Origin: Argopecten irradians | Lineage: Eukaryota; Mollusca; Bivalvia; Pectinida; Pectinidae | Length of the DNA stretch: 64,000 nt | Assembly: GCF_041381155.1 (NCBI RefSeq) | Contig: NC_091141.1 | Coordinates: 27,029,828 to 27,093,827, forward strand | Direction: 5' to 3' | Shown here: positions 38,085 through 49,975 of the stretch, piece after piece | Numbering within the stretch: position 1 is the first letter of the stretch | How the letters are laid out: each line of letters opens with the position of its first letter | The notes under the pieces: generated by a model | What the model saw: the letters and a program-made list of their open reading frames with translations, nothing else | What the model was told of the DNA's origin: nothing | Databases searched by the model: none | Translations under genes and position numbers: made by a program

Positions 38085-38500
38085 ACATTATTATAATTAC
38101 ACCTGCTGTATCCTTTGCATGATTGTAAATGGCGACTGAATTTGGGATCATATAGTGTTTCTTCTTCCTAAACTGACTTTCTTTAATTGACATTGTCTCA
38201 ATTTTGGACTTCAGGTGAACTCTCTTTCCTGTAGAAAGGTTTTGGTTTCTGTCCGCGTGATAAGATCCACTATAGTATATCAAAGTGGTACATGTAGTTT
38301 CTGCTCCATCATGCTTGGCACTCAGCATAAATTGAGTGGGGCAGATGGTTTGCCCGTTAGCAACATGATGTCACTATGTGGGATGTGCTCTTTGGTGTTT
38401 GTCTAAGTGGGATAGGACTATAAAAGTACACGACGAGTTTCACAATTACAAGGAGACACAGCACGACATACCGCAATTTTACAATATCGATATGTATTGT
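38085..38500 (+). mobile_element. ~500-bp retroposon copy, 3' truncated
   Basis: Carries GTAAATGGCGACTGAATTTG, GCACTCAGCATAAATTGAG and GACATACCGCAATTTT of the family in the same order as the complete copy that follows. The two copies lie in tandem about 130 bases apart. Confidence 0.65.
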
Positions 38501-38624
38501 TTGAATACAATTTGTTGGTTACGTTGGTGGTTGTTCTTATGGCTTTATAGAAAAACAATGTCACACCTTTATGCATTTTCCAATATATTTGTGTAATTTA
38601 CCTGCTTAGCTATCTATCTTAGCC

Positions 38625-39165
38625 CTAGAGCGTTATAATTGTACCTTCTGTCCCAATTGTATGATCATAAAAGGCGACTAAATTTAGGATCTTATCTTTT
38701 CTCTTCTTCCAACTGACTATATTCTTCCTATTGCCTCCCCTTGGCACCGCCTCACTTTTGGCCTTGAGTTGAGCGTTCGCCCCTTTGAAGAAGGCTCTCT
38801 GTTCTGTCACCTGGCCGAGACACACCAAAGTCTATAAAAGTGGTAGTTTCTGCTCCTACTTAGCGCTCAGCATACAGGGAGTGGGATGATTGGTTCGCCC
38901 GTTGTCAGTATAATGTGACCGAGTGTAGTATGTTGCTTGGTGTCTTCGGCGGCATGCTTCAGTGATATAGCACTATAAAAAGGGCAACAGTTCCACTATA
39001 CAAAAAGACACAACACGAACATACCGCAGTATCCCAAAACACGCACCTCGCACTTCACACACGCTATACACTGCATACATGGGAGGCCATTCTTATATGG
39101 CATGGCTGTTAATGGGACGTTAAAATAATCAAACAAACAAACAAACAAACAAACAAAAGTTTAGC
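38625..39165 (+). mobile_element. ~500-bp retroposon, most complete copy, (CAAA)n tail
   Basis: A non-autonomous repeat with landmarks in order: ATAAAAGGCGACTAAATTTA, GAGTTGAGCGTTCGCCCC, GACACACCAAAGTCTATAAA, GCGCTCAGCATACAGGGAG, GTCAGTATAATGTGACCG, TGTTGCTTGGTGTCTTCG, CACAACACGAACATACCG, GGCTGTTAATGGGACGTTAA and a pure CAAA tail. No ORF. The 3' poly-simple tail points to LINE-mediated retroposition. Confidence 0.75.
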
Positions 39166-40912
39166 TATCACACTTAAACATACTACAAGCTCATGTTAAG
39201 AATCTTTATATCCCAATTACAGAATGATGACAAATCTAACACCGCGTTTTATTATTGATATCCCTATGCTATCTATATGATATCTAACGTCAACAGTTTG
39301 TTAACTTGATGAGAAGTTTATAAGCAATCACTTTGATGGACTATCTAAACAGTTTCATATATACGAATTTCGCCTTTTCCCATGTTTTGGGAATTGTTAC
39401 AAATATATCTCATTCTTCTTAGAGTGGATGAATAATGAGGAACAAATCCTAATATTATTTATTTATCACATTTTATATTAAGTACACATTGTACCAATGA
39501 AGAAAGTAAAATGGGACCAAACATTTTCTCCCCCCCCCGCGATGATTAATTTTCCCGTTTAAACCAGTAGACAAAGAAAATGATGTTATTGAAACGTTTA
39601 CGTTGAGAAAATTTCCATAGACAAAGCTATAAGAAATGTATACCCTCTCTGCTTTTAATGTTGTATCGTTAGTAGATATCATGTGTTTAATAATGATAGG
39701 AAACATGCTATGCTCTAAGAAACTGGCGGTATTAGAACCGGAGGTCATACGAAGAAATTATTCAATATTTGAAATAAGGGAAAACTTTTTCAGCGTTCGT
39801 GTAATAGAAAAATAGAACAGTGAACCTCAAGATGTTGCCAAATACAAAAGATGTGAAACATCTAGAAATACTGCTGGACAATAAATGTAATATTAGCAAT
39901 TAAATATAAACACTGATATAACTATTGTTATGGACATATGTACACCTGAAGTTATTGTAAATTAACAATTATGTATATGATATGGACATAGAGGCTCGCA
40001 GCTTGCGTCCATTATTTTTCATATTCAATCGTATTTTAAGATATTTCACTTCAGAACCCTTTTTTGAACCTATTAGAAAGGTCATAACAATTTTAAAATG
40101 TGTACTAATGCTGCACCCACAACGAACTAGTGTAAAATCGGTATTAAATATTCTAATTAAAATGTTAAAACATTGACCAATAAGAAAACAGACCCTCCCA
40201 CTTTCGGCTTTTGTGCGTGTTGGGTCGTCATTTATTAAGTTAGAATGACGGACCCTGTGATCGGCCCTATTATGCGATTCGCTCCAATGACCGTGAGATT
40301 AATATCCATTTATGTTACAGTGTAGAGACCTAAGAAAATCAGTATCTATATTGGTTTTGATTAATAGCTTCGTCCAGGGTGCGTTTTACGTTAATAAGGG
40401 TGTTGCTAAAGTAATTAAGGTCTAATAGAGCGTCGAGGGCACGAATATCCTGTTGGAAGGGGTTTACGGCAAGATGGGTTACTACAATGGAACATAGACT
40501 TGTTCTTCTGAATGCGAAGTATTCCTAATGTTCACAGGAAGTTCTGGGTCCTTTAATGGGTCTGATCCTACCATGCCGAGCAGACGACAGTATCAGAGAC
40601 AAATATCTGACATTTGGACTGCTGTATTGTTTGTTGTAGTATGTATTTAATTGTCATGTGATTGAGAACTTCTGTCATGCCGGAAACTACTGTCATCAAT
40701 GTGACATTTTGCATGATAGTATAATCATTCAAATTTAATTAGGCCATCAGCTTGAGATCGTATCAGTTATTTGCAGTTATTTTTAAGCATTTCAAATTTA
40801 GAAATATGTATTACATATTTATATCAATTATTTGAATACAAAATGTCGACGAACACTTTGGCCAATTTATGATTTAAATGTTTTTGGTTTTTTTGTGTTT
40901 TTGTTTTACGGA

Positions 40913-40973
40913 GTATAAATTCAACATGGACAGTTTGTTGTGGTGCGTTGTTGACAAGGAGCAGTTACAATGA
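40913..40973 (+). promoter_or_regulatory. TATA-like box and short upstream ORF before the claudin-like start
   Basis: A TATAAAT motif lies near 40914, about 55 bases before the coding ATG. An ATG at 40926 opens a 15-codon frame whose TGA overlaps the main start (ATGA at 40970-40973). If the TATA box sets transcription about 30 bases downstream, the leader would be very short and would exclude this upstream ORF. If transcription starts earlier, the upstream ORF could limit translation. Both readings are inference. Confidence 0.35.
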
Positions 40974-43900
40974 AGAAGTTAAACTTATTGGTGTTGCTGG
41001 CCTTAGCTATGTCCAGCGTGTCGCTGGTCAGTGTTACTATCGCGGACGTAACTGACCACTGGGGAACTGTTGACCAGTCCGGAGAGACCCTCCGTGTTCC
41101 CTGGAAAACGTCCACTGTGATTGGCCTTTGGACGACGTGTACGTATAGAGAGTCCGGATTCGTTCGAGAGGAGGTTTACAGCTATAATTGCTATCCAACT
41201 AAAGACGGGGAACACGTATCGGCCGGTAAGTGATCAACAAAATATACCTTCTTGGTTCTGGAAAAAAGTTTATGCATTGCCAATGTTTTGATACGTTTTA
41301 TAAAGAATTAATTAACAGAGCAACAATCAGACGAAATTTCACAGTCGAAGGAGATGTTAATAATTTTTGATCGCGAATACAAAACGTGCAAAATATCGGT
41401 AAAACTCATATATTTGGAGTTATATTCGTATTTTATAGAGAAAATAATCCTTAAAGGTATTGCACTGCGGAGAATTTGACAATTTTATTTATCAAAACAC
41501 CGAAAAGACGAATTGATATTTTTTTCAACAACTAAAAGCATCACTGAAGAAAGTTAATAAAGAGAAACGACTAATGCATTAAGTAAAAATCCGTTCACAT
41601 TTTCCAATAGACCTGCTTCCGTATATGCAATATTATAAATTAGGTATACTACATGTGCACACCATGTAATTGATGGAAAAAAGTAATTTTCTTCTTTGAC
41701 GCTTTTCTGATACAATGTAGATCTATGTTGGTTTTGAAATTAATCTTTCAAAAAGAAGATGTATTATCCGTAAACTTGATCGAGACCCATAGCAAAATAT
41801 GTTCCGCCAATTTCTTAAGATCAATGTAACAGGGTGTGTTACCTTTATGTTGATAATTAAGGTAATAAATTATGATTGATTGGAGTAACACCCGTTTAAT
41901 CAATTTATCAATTATTTTCTGAATCACATTTAATTTGTAGCCGTGCAAATTCCTTGAAACGTTATGACGCTCTTTGGTGGCGATATACTGTAACTGTATG
42001 AATATTACCGAGAATCGTAAATTAGTGATTGACGCGCTGAAGTAGTAAAATACCTTGTTAGAAATGATTCGTAATAAAACTGATTTCGCAAAATTAAGGA
42101 AATAAAAAAATTGAAAAATATAAATAAATGACACTGTTTACTACTTTTAAAAAATATTCATTTTCCCAAGAATTGAGTAAAAAAGAAAAAAGTGTGCATG
42201 TAATTCGGTACTATTGTCCTGAATTCTGAATTTCCAGCATTGTCCTTTGTGACCCTTTTGACCAAACGTCAATAAAGATCATCACAAACTGTTACAAATT
42301 ACATTATAACAATCACGCTACTATTTACAGGTGACCTGGGTGTGAGCCAAGGGTTCGTGATAGTGTCCACCGCTTTTACAGCCCTGACGGTGGTGACTGG
42401 AGGGCTATACCTGCTCGTAGTCCCCAACAAATCAGTCGTACTTGTGGTCGCTACAATACTAGGTATTCTCTCAGGTAGGTTGTACTAACACAACCACAAT
42501 AGGTGATTAGAAACAATAAAATATATTCTAGCGTGTGGATATATTCGTTATGTAGACATTCAAACTGTTCGCACTGTGATAATTTTAGCGCTTTCACCTA
42601 TTCATTTTAGTCCAATTGTTCACCTGATTAGAACCTATTCATATATACTGAATATATTTGCGCATAGAAATCTAATGAAAAAGAAACAGGAGAAAATATC
42701 GAAGCCTTGAATAATTCCACCTGTTTTCAAGGACGACGATTATTTTGATTTGATGTTTGAGAAGAAAGCAAAATTAATGTAAAATTAAGCTAAGTTTCCG
42801 ATTTCTATTTTTGTTATCTGTATGTACAGTCAAAACTCGTTATCTCAAAAATCGCTGTATATCAATTATGTTCTTCAATGAAGTTTCGTTAAAAGTTAAA
42901 AGTATTTCCTTTCGATTTTCTCGAGCAGTGTATGAATAGCGTATTTGAAAAATTAATTGGAATTAATGTTAATTTTAGGATAAATGTCGCATTTCCTTTT
43001 TTTCTTCTTTTTTTTAAAATTTTTTTTTATGTCTTACGTTTTTCACTGAAATAACATTAAACTTAAGTCTATACTATCTCCTTACATATTTTCAGAGCAG
43101 TATTCAAATGCATATAATCTTTTCTGATATTTTGCTGTGGTTTTATAACATTTAAGCCTTTATTGAGGTTTACCTATAACTTTGGTATCGTGCTTTTAAA
43201 ACAAAAATTATAAATACACATTGATGTTTTGTATGTAATATTATTAAGAATGTATTTCCCTTGTAAGGAACTTTAAATGAGCTTGGTTCCTAGATCTACT
43301 TACATATAAACTCATGTTTTGAATCACAGATTTAGTTTCTATTCGTTATTTTTTCGTTTGAAAAATTGAATTTGATAATTTTCTTTTTCATACTGTTTGT
43401 GTTAATATCACGGAGATGATCAAATTGTGTTTACTACCTATTTCAAGAAAATTTAAACATTTTAATGCATATATAGAGGTTACACAACAAGTGATTGTTG
43501 GATATTGAATTTATTTCATACGAAGGAGTTATTTTTCAAAGTTACAAAAGATACGAGCTTCAGCGTGTATCCAATAACCTCGACTTGTGTGACCTGTTTC
43601 TTACTATCTACAAATATAAGCCAAAGTAAGATAAACGTATTGTGGTAGAAACACTCTTTATGTGTTTATGTATGTTTTTTTACCTTTCTGGGAGGTCTTT
43701 AGTGTTTTGTTTGTGTCTAACGGAAGACAAAATAAATAATCTCACGACATATTTACACAGAAAGTGTTAATACGTGTTAGTCGTGACATAAAAATATAGA
43801 CAAAGACCTTTTGTGAAATTTTAGTGTTATTAGAATTTTAATATGCACAATTGTCAAAACTTAATTATGCAATTACATTCATGTAAATGGAAGACCACAC

Positions 43901-46264
43901 CTTATAAATTAATGCAGCATTCTTATTCAGCTAATTGGCTTAGTGACTTCGCCACGTTTTAAAGAAATAAATTCTTCCTTGCATTATGTCTAGTAAAGTA
44001 CGTTTTAAATCAAATTAATAAATACTATTGCTATAACTTGTGATATGTCCTCTCTGTGATATTTTAGATATGAAAGACCATACCTTCTTTCAAACGTTCT
44101 TGTTCTGCTAATTGAAGTAATGAATTCACCGTTTTTAAAAAATATATAGTTTGTCATGCATTCTTCAGTATTATTTCTAGTAATGTACGTTTTTAATTAA
44201 GTTATTTATACTATTTATGTAACATATGATAGAATATATTCCTATGTTCGTGACATTTTTCGCGCTAGGAATCTAGAATGAAATGATTCACATGCTAAAC
44301 GTGCTCTTGACATATCCCCGTGTGGCTTATATTCAAGGTCACGAGTAATTGCGATTTCTATACATTATAAATTTCTATATACTTGATTTCGGTCTATATC
44401 ATACAGTTGTTGACTGAGGTTGAGAGCAACAGATGATTTGTTGGACCCGAAGACAAACTGTTGCCCGAGGCCGAAGGCCGAGAGCAACAGTTTGTGTGAA
44501 AGCCGATTGGGCTCATTTTGGTAGAAGAAAAAATAATCACATAATAACGCGAAACTTACGCGAAATTAATGCGTTATTACGCGGAACTTTTGGCGTTATT
44601 ACGCGAAAGTTATGCATATTAACCGAATCATTTGTATTAGATAAGAATTTTCTCTGAAGAATGTCAAAAGGATTATTTGAGGTGCTTGTAACTAAACAAG
44701 AAAAAGGGTGGCCATAAGATAACATTTTATTACATTTGAAATTGGGGTGTTAAATGAAAATGTACATTGTACATTTTTCTTCCATTTTTTTAAATACCAC
44801 TGGCACTGCATGTATTAAATTACTCGTTATAGACGAGTAATATAAATTTGCATACATTCACTGGTACATGTATCTAAAACATAAATACAGTAACTTACAT
44901 CATAGATCTACATGTGCGTGTGATATAGGACATCGTCGGTATAGACACGACGTAATAATCAAAAGTGTCTTGTCGTGCTGTACCTATACCATAATTGACC
45001 GATTGATCAGGTGTAATATAGCCGCGCCTCGTGCTCACAAACGCACGTGTTTCTGTTCAATGTCGGAGCAAACATCGTAGCATACACAATACAAAATGCA
45101 AAGTCACGTGCTGTTTGATTGACAGCTGGCAATCCGTCAATTGGAGTAAGTTTACACACAGGTGTTTGCTTCTGGTTTTGAAAAAAAAAAATTAGCCTAC
45201 ACTACACGTACACCTACTCATAGTACAGAAGGTTATTTTCTACCACAGTACGTCATGTTATTCCACTCTCAGGCCATTGTATAAATGTGCTGGGTGTAGA
45301 GATAAGAATTTTCTCTGAAGAATGTCAATAGGATTATTTGAGGTGCTTGTTACTAAACAAGAAAAAGGATGGCCATAAAACACTACCCTGATAAACTCAA
45401 TGTTTAGATAGTGGAATTTAAGCAAATTTTAAAAGTCCAATATCGATGCGACTATGACGTCACAACACTAATATTAGATTGATGTTTCTGAAAAAGTATA
45501 ATCCGAGTCCATATGCTATACCTTATGTGGTTGCACGTAATTTAAACAATGTTTCAACATTTATTTTGAGTGAACTTCGGCATTCTAGACATCGTCATGG
45601 GTATAGATGACAAAGTTTTCCGGAATCGAAATGTGGCTTTCAAGGGCTCAAACAATATAATTATATATAGGTTTTTTTCGCGTAATAACGCCAAACGTTT
45701 TGCGTAATAACTTAAAATTTCACGTAATAACGCCAAAAGTTTCGCGTAATTACGCGAAAATTTCGTGTTATAACGCAAAATTTATTTTTATTTTTTTTTC
45801 TACCAAAATGAGCCCAATCGGCTTTCTTAGAATTGCTATTTCGTCGGCTAATATATTAAATAATTTTATTAATTTGCACGTAAAATATACCACAACAAAA
45901 AGGTTACTGTTGAGAAGAAATATATTTTTCTATGCAATATGTTAATTATTTTTCGGTTTTTGGATTTTAAATGGCATATTACCAAGGATACTATAATTAT
46001 CTTATTCATCTGTTTTTGTATTTGTTGCCAGTGATATCGGCCAGTGTGTCTCTTGCTACATTCCAGTCCAGTCTGAAGACAGTGTTCACACCTAGCTGGT
46101 CATTCTATGTGGGTGCTGCTTCTTTAGGGTGTAAGGTACTGGCTGTGGTGACATACGTAGCCGCCCTGCTGAAAACCTGTTGTAAGACTAACTCGGTGAC
46201 GAATGACCAGACTGCCCAGCCTGACTTATCAAAGTGTGAACAGAAAACTGTCATTGGAGATTGA
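40970..46264 (+). CDS. PMP22/claudin-superfamily four-transmembrane protein
   Basis: Three coding exons, 40970-41225, 42331-42474 and 46032-46264, with GT-AG introns in phase 1, give 210 residues. Four hydrophobic segments are visible: about 4-26, the start of exon 2 (FVIVSTAFTALTVV), across the exon 2/3 join, and SFYVGAASLGCKVLAVV in exon 3. The first extracellular loop has the claudin/PMP22/EMP signature: a Trp after the first membrane segment (DHW), then GLW, then two Cys (GLWTTC and NCYP), as in W...GLW...C...C. Length fits the family (about 160-230 aa). The cytoplasmic tail starts with a Cys pair (CC) and ends in VIGD. Family members form cell-cell barriers or act as membrane adaptors; the exact subfamily (claudin, EMP or clarin-like) cannot be decided here. 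A TATA-like box lies upstream. Intron 2 is 3.6 kb and holds an inverted-repeat element. The 3' UTR may run to AATAAA sites near 47244 or 47521. Confidence 0.85.
44400..44495. repeat. GTTGCCCGAGGCCGAAGGC repeat, second copy at 28620-28750
   Basis: An ACAGTTGNTGACTGNGGTTG start, a TTTGTTGGAC segment and the CTGTTGCCCGAGGCCGAA core are shared with 28620-28750. The core forms an inverted CTGTTG...CAACAG hairpin here. Small interspersed repeat of unknown type. Confidence 0.55.
44499..45825. mobile_element. 1.3-kb inverted-repeat element in claudin-like intron 2
   Basis: The ends AAAGCCGATTGGGCTCATTT (44499) and its inverse (ending 45825) are matched. Next to each are short arrays of an ACGCGAAA/CGTAATAACGCC motif, again inverted relative to each other. 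Inside, about 80 bases are directly duplicated (44640-44720 and 45299-45380). No transposase-like ORF. Confidence 0.6.
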
Positions 46265-46874
46265 AATTGAATGTTAAAAGATGCAACAATTCTGTCTTTT
46301 GTTTGATAAGATCATTGTACTTTAAAGATATACCCACAATAATGACAAAAATAGTTCGAATATATTATGCTTTAATTCCGATTGACTGTTACTGAATAAC
46401 GTGATGATTTAAGTCTCTCCATACTCTATAGTGTTGCTTTCATACATGGCACTCTCGGAAACCTAGTGGCTAATTACAAACTCCACTACGCTTCGTTTAT
46501 GCCTTGAGTTAGAAGACAAGGAAATCGGCGGTATATGTCTAAATATACCATCCAATCACAATACTTCACATAGGTGCCGTTATGGAATTAAGTGAAATTT
46601 TCGAAGGGACTTCCTTCGGGAAAACGATCGTATCAAGTAACCCAAGGTATTAGACTGCAAGGTAATGTAGGCTAATTACGTGGGTAACCAACGACACATA
46701 CAAGTGCACGATAATGATACCATGTTGCAATTGTACAGTTGTATATTGTATAACATGTTTGAATATCGACCTTTTCAACGAAGATAAGCAATTTTTGTAA
46801 GCAAACTTAAATATTATTTTTATTGAAAAACATAGGTGGGTAAATTTTCTATTTTCATCACGGCGATTTCTCTA

Positions 46875-47115
46875 CTCTCATTTTATACATCTTCTGAAAA
46901 TGATCTTTTGGAAGGTAGAATAGATCAAAATTTATTTTTTTATCTCTCGAATCCTCTCATTTCAAACATCGCCTGAAAATTATCGATGGAAGATAAAATA
47001 GATCAAAATATAAATTTTATATCTCTCGAATCCTTTCATTTCATACATCGTCTGAAAATGATCTATGAAAGGTAGAATAGATCAAAATATAATTTTCATT
47101 ATCTCTCGAATCCAT
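46875..47115. repeat. Three ~78-bp tandem units 3' of the claudin-like gene
   Basis: Units share ATCTCTCGAATCCTNTCATT, ACATCGNCTGAAAATNATC and AATAGATCAAAATATAA. They may lie within the 3' UTR if the transcript runs to the AATAAA sites after 47240. Confidence 0.8.
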
Positions 47116-47694
47116 GCTTTACAACGTAGTTTGTATCATTAATCAGTTAACAAAAAATGTTAGAATATCATATTGCGTATGAAACTTTGCGTTTACATTA
47201 CATCATTATGTTAGTCTGAATCACCTGTCATATGATATTAGGAATAAAAGGTTATTTTAGTATTCATCCAGTTAAGTATTAAAATGTAGACCAGATACTG
47301 TCGCCTTCATTTCCGGTATAATATTACTCAAGTATTACTTGCGATCTCCTCAAATACGTTTGCTAATCAAGTAAAAGTAGAATTGTCTATGTAATGCTAA
47401 CATTATACCCAACATCTAACGCGTAACTTATCATCATATCATCTTTGTTTCTTTTGTACCTTGTTTTGTTTACATGTTAAACCTTACTATTGTTCCTGTT
47501 GATTGTACATTAAAAATAGATAATAAATCAAGCTTCAATGGTAGTCTGTGTTCTTTTTCATTACATCAGGTTTTATATTTTACGTTCTTCGGTTGCAGTA
47601 ATGATATCACTAAGACGAGCACAGAAAACTTACAATCATATATATCTTTCTAGTACAAGTGACATTTAAGAGCCCACCCTTATGTGTAATACGT

Positions 47695-48230
47695 AATTTG
47701 AGGTCACCTCAGACGAAGTCTCAAGTGACCTATTCTACGCGCCCTTTGTCCGTCGTCGGCCGTCGTGCGTCGTGTGTTCGTAAACAATTTACATTTCTTC
47801 GACTTTTTCTCAAACTTTTTTAAGCATATTCAATGAAATTTTTCACAAATCTTTTAAAGCATAAGGCCAATCAATTTTTTTTCAAATTTTGCAGCTACAG
47901 TATAGTTGTCATGGTAACCTTTCGGGAAAAAAAGCATACAGTAAGCGGATTGTTTTGCCTATTTTTACCTTTTCTTTTGGATAGTTTTTTTTTGTTTAAC
48001 AAACAGTAGCGCAATTCTGAATATAAGGTAATTACTGATAATATGTAGGCACTTCAGATATATCTTCAGGAGAAATAAAGTTTGTTCAAGGATTCGCTCA
48101 GTGGTTTCTATATGAAAAACTTTGCAAAAATAGACCACAAATGATCAAATCATTTACGTTGCTTAATGCATATTTCTGATGGTTACCATAGTAACTATAT
48201 CTGCAGTGATACAAGGGTATCATATTAATT
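47695..48230. repeat. GAGGTCACCTCAGACGAAG repeat element
   Basis: TTTGAGGTCACCTCAGACGA and GTCTCAAGTGACC form partial inverse matches. They are followed by a run of CGTCG triplets (CCGTCGTCGGCCGTCGTGCG) and a long AT-rich body. I recognise this as a repeat frequent in bivalve genomes; its limits are approximate. Confidence 0.55.
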
Positions 48231-48831
48231 ATATCGAGGATGAATTTTATATTTGAAATTCAACAATTGAATCACAAATGTCAAAATTTAACAGGTTTGG
48301 GGACTTAAATGGACACGAGCTATACTTAGTCCTCCATACTAATTACTTTAGAAAATACATATCATCCCATAAATTTCTTTAAACAAGCAAAACATAATTT
48401 GTATTACATTATGTTGAGTTTATTGCTCACATGATTCAGATGTTAATTTTACAATCAAATTGCATAGATCACAATGGACTGGTAGGTGTACCTTAACTTG
48501 TTATAGACAATCAAAAGTCTATATTCCAATGTATTCTGTCAAGAGAACCATCTTATACAATATTGTAGTAATTCACATGCCCAAACTAAATATTCATTAT
48601 CCTGATACAGATATGACTGAGTTTTGACATCGACACACCGATAAACGTCGGGTATGACTAGGAATAGCGACATTTTTAAATTCAGTCATTTCGACACATT
48701 ACAATGCTGTATCACAGTGTTGTATACCCAGCAGTGCCGAAGTCGACATTGAGCATTAAACTTCGAATTTTGTAACAAGACAACTCGTACACTTTTACAC
48801 CTTTTGTGTACTTATTCTGTCTGGTTGTATG

Positions 48832-48987
48832 ATGGAAGTGACAGAGAACCTCAAGTATCAAATTTTCACTGGTTGTGTTACAAATACCATTACATATATC
48901 GGTATTGGTCTAGCAACATATACTTTAGGTTCACCGTCACAGACCACGACAGACAAGGCAAGTGATGTTGATTTGTCAGTTATTTGA
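48832..48987 (+). CDS. Short ORF with a possible membrane segment, unrecognised
   Basis: A 51-codon frame with coding-like composition and a mildly hydrophobic run around residues 11-32. It could be a first exon, because ACAAG|GCAAGTG near 48958 is a near-consensus GC-type donor, but no following exon was found. It is not recognised as a member of any family and may be chance. Confidence 0.15.
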   Translation: MEVTENLKYQIFTGCVTNTITYIGIGLATYTLGSPSQTTTDKASDVDLSVI

Positions 48988-49569
48988 TTAATATGACGTC
49001 TGCACGTGTCAATCTACTGTTCATGTTTGTTTGACAGTACCAAATTGAGATTTTAGTCAAGGTGAAATCAAAACACAAATACATGTAACAAAGATGAAAG
49101 GAGACTGTACCTAGTTGTTTCACTAGAAGCTGGAGATTTAGCTTACATAGTAGTTTCTTCAGAACCATCTTAAAAGCACTACAGATAAAAACTTTCGTAA
49201 GGACTTTCTACTTTTTAGTTCCTGTGTTAATTTAAGTCATTATAATTAAAATCAGCTAGTAGTCAAATGAAAGGGCTTTAATGTATTACTTTAAAAAATG
49301 CATAGTGATTTCTCTTTCTGGTACAAAGTATCATGGGAAATTACGATGTCAGGAGTCAAATGGCAGCTCTATTGAAAACAAAAGTAAATTTATCAATCGG
49401 TTCTGCCAGATATATCAAAATACTTTTAATTGCTTGAAACAAATAATTAGACATAAAATGCCACAATTATGTCATATCTAAGTTGTGACATTTGCTTAGA
49501 AATGCAGTTACACAATATAATGACGTTACGCGTTTTGACTATTTTTGTGACGGATAAAGGTTGATATGG

Positions 49570-49830
49570 ACAAGTTTTTCTCCCATACTTCACAGAGATA
49601 TCCCGCGGTTGCTAGAGAAAAGATATCTCTATCTTACACAAGGGGTGACAGCTCACACGCGCTAAACAATAACGTGACGTCATCAATACATGGGGCGTAA
49701 CTGCGGCGCGCATTGAAGATGACGTCATCAATTTTGACGCAGAACGACGTTCCTGCGATAATGGCGCGATGAAAAAGCTGGAAAACAAGTGGAATTTCGT
49801 CATTTTTCCTACTAAGTATGGGAGAAAAAA
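49570..49830. repeat. Inverted-repeat unit carrying two CRE-like TGACGTCA sites
   Basis: TTTTTCTCCCATACTT near 49575 and AGTATGGGAGAAAA near 49815 are inverse ends. Inside, TGACGTCA occurs at 49675-49682 and 49720-49727, 45 bases apart, both followed by TCAA. Probably a small mobile element. CRE function is untested. Confidence 0.5.
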
Positions 49831-49836
49831 AATCAA

Positions 49837-49975
49837 ACATAGGTCTGTGAAGTGGACAGGGATATCTCAACCCTCGTGAAAGATATTGGCCGTCAACCCT
49901 CGGCAAGCCTCGGGTTGACCGGCCAAAATCTTTCACGAGGGTTGAGATATCCCTGTCCACTTTACAGACCCATGT
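49837..49975. repeat. 139-bp imperfect palindrome
   Basis: ACATAGGTCTGTGAAGTGGA at the left and its near-inverse ending ACAGACCCATGT at the right bound arms of about 60 bases (GGGATATCTCAACCC, CTTTCACGAGGGTTG). It directly adjoins a second inverted-repeat unit at 49570-49830. Confidence 0.8.

Larger units (their letters stand above)
20785..40912. other. Gene-poor 20-kb interval rich in transposon relics
   Basis: From the copy B start to the claudin-like promoter. It holds the mariner relic, the nested MITE and 1.2-kb element, the palindrome at 28060 and the long one at 32191, a SINE, several ~500-bp retroposon copies, a 27-base T tract (28378) and AT-rich DNA. Apart from the weak ORF at 29034 no coding exon is convincing. 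An 88-codon minus frame at 33831-34097 is a shadow of the SINE, and the minus frame at 33548-33784 has coding-like composition but no recognised family. Confidence 0.55.

Noticed and set aside
41748-42134. 128-codon minus-strand ORF
   Set aside because: Lies in intron 1 of the claudin-like gene, very rich in Ile, Phe, Tyr and Asn as expected of AT-rich non-coding DNA, with no recognisable motif.
49612-49960. Overlapping minus-strand ORFs of 74 and 108 codons
   Set aside because: Generated by the palindromic units at 49570-49975; no protein-like motif.
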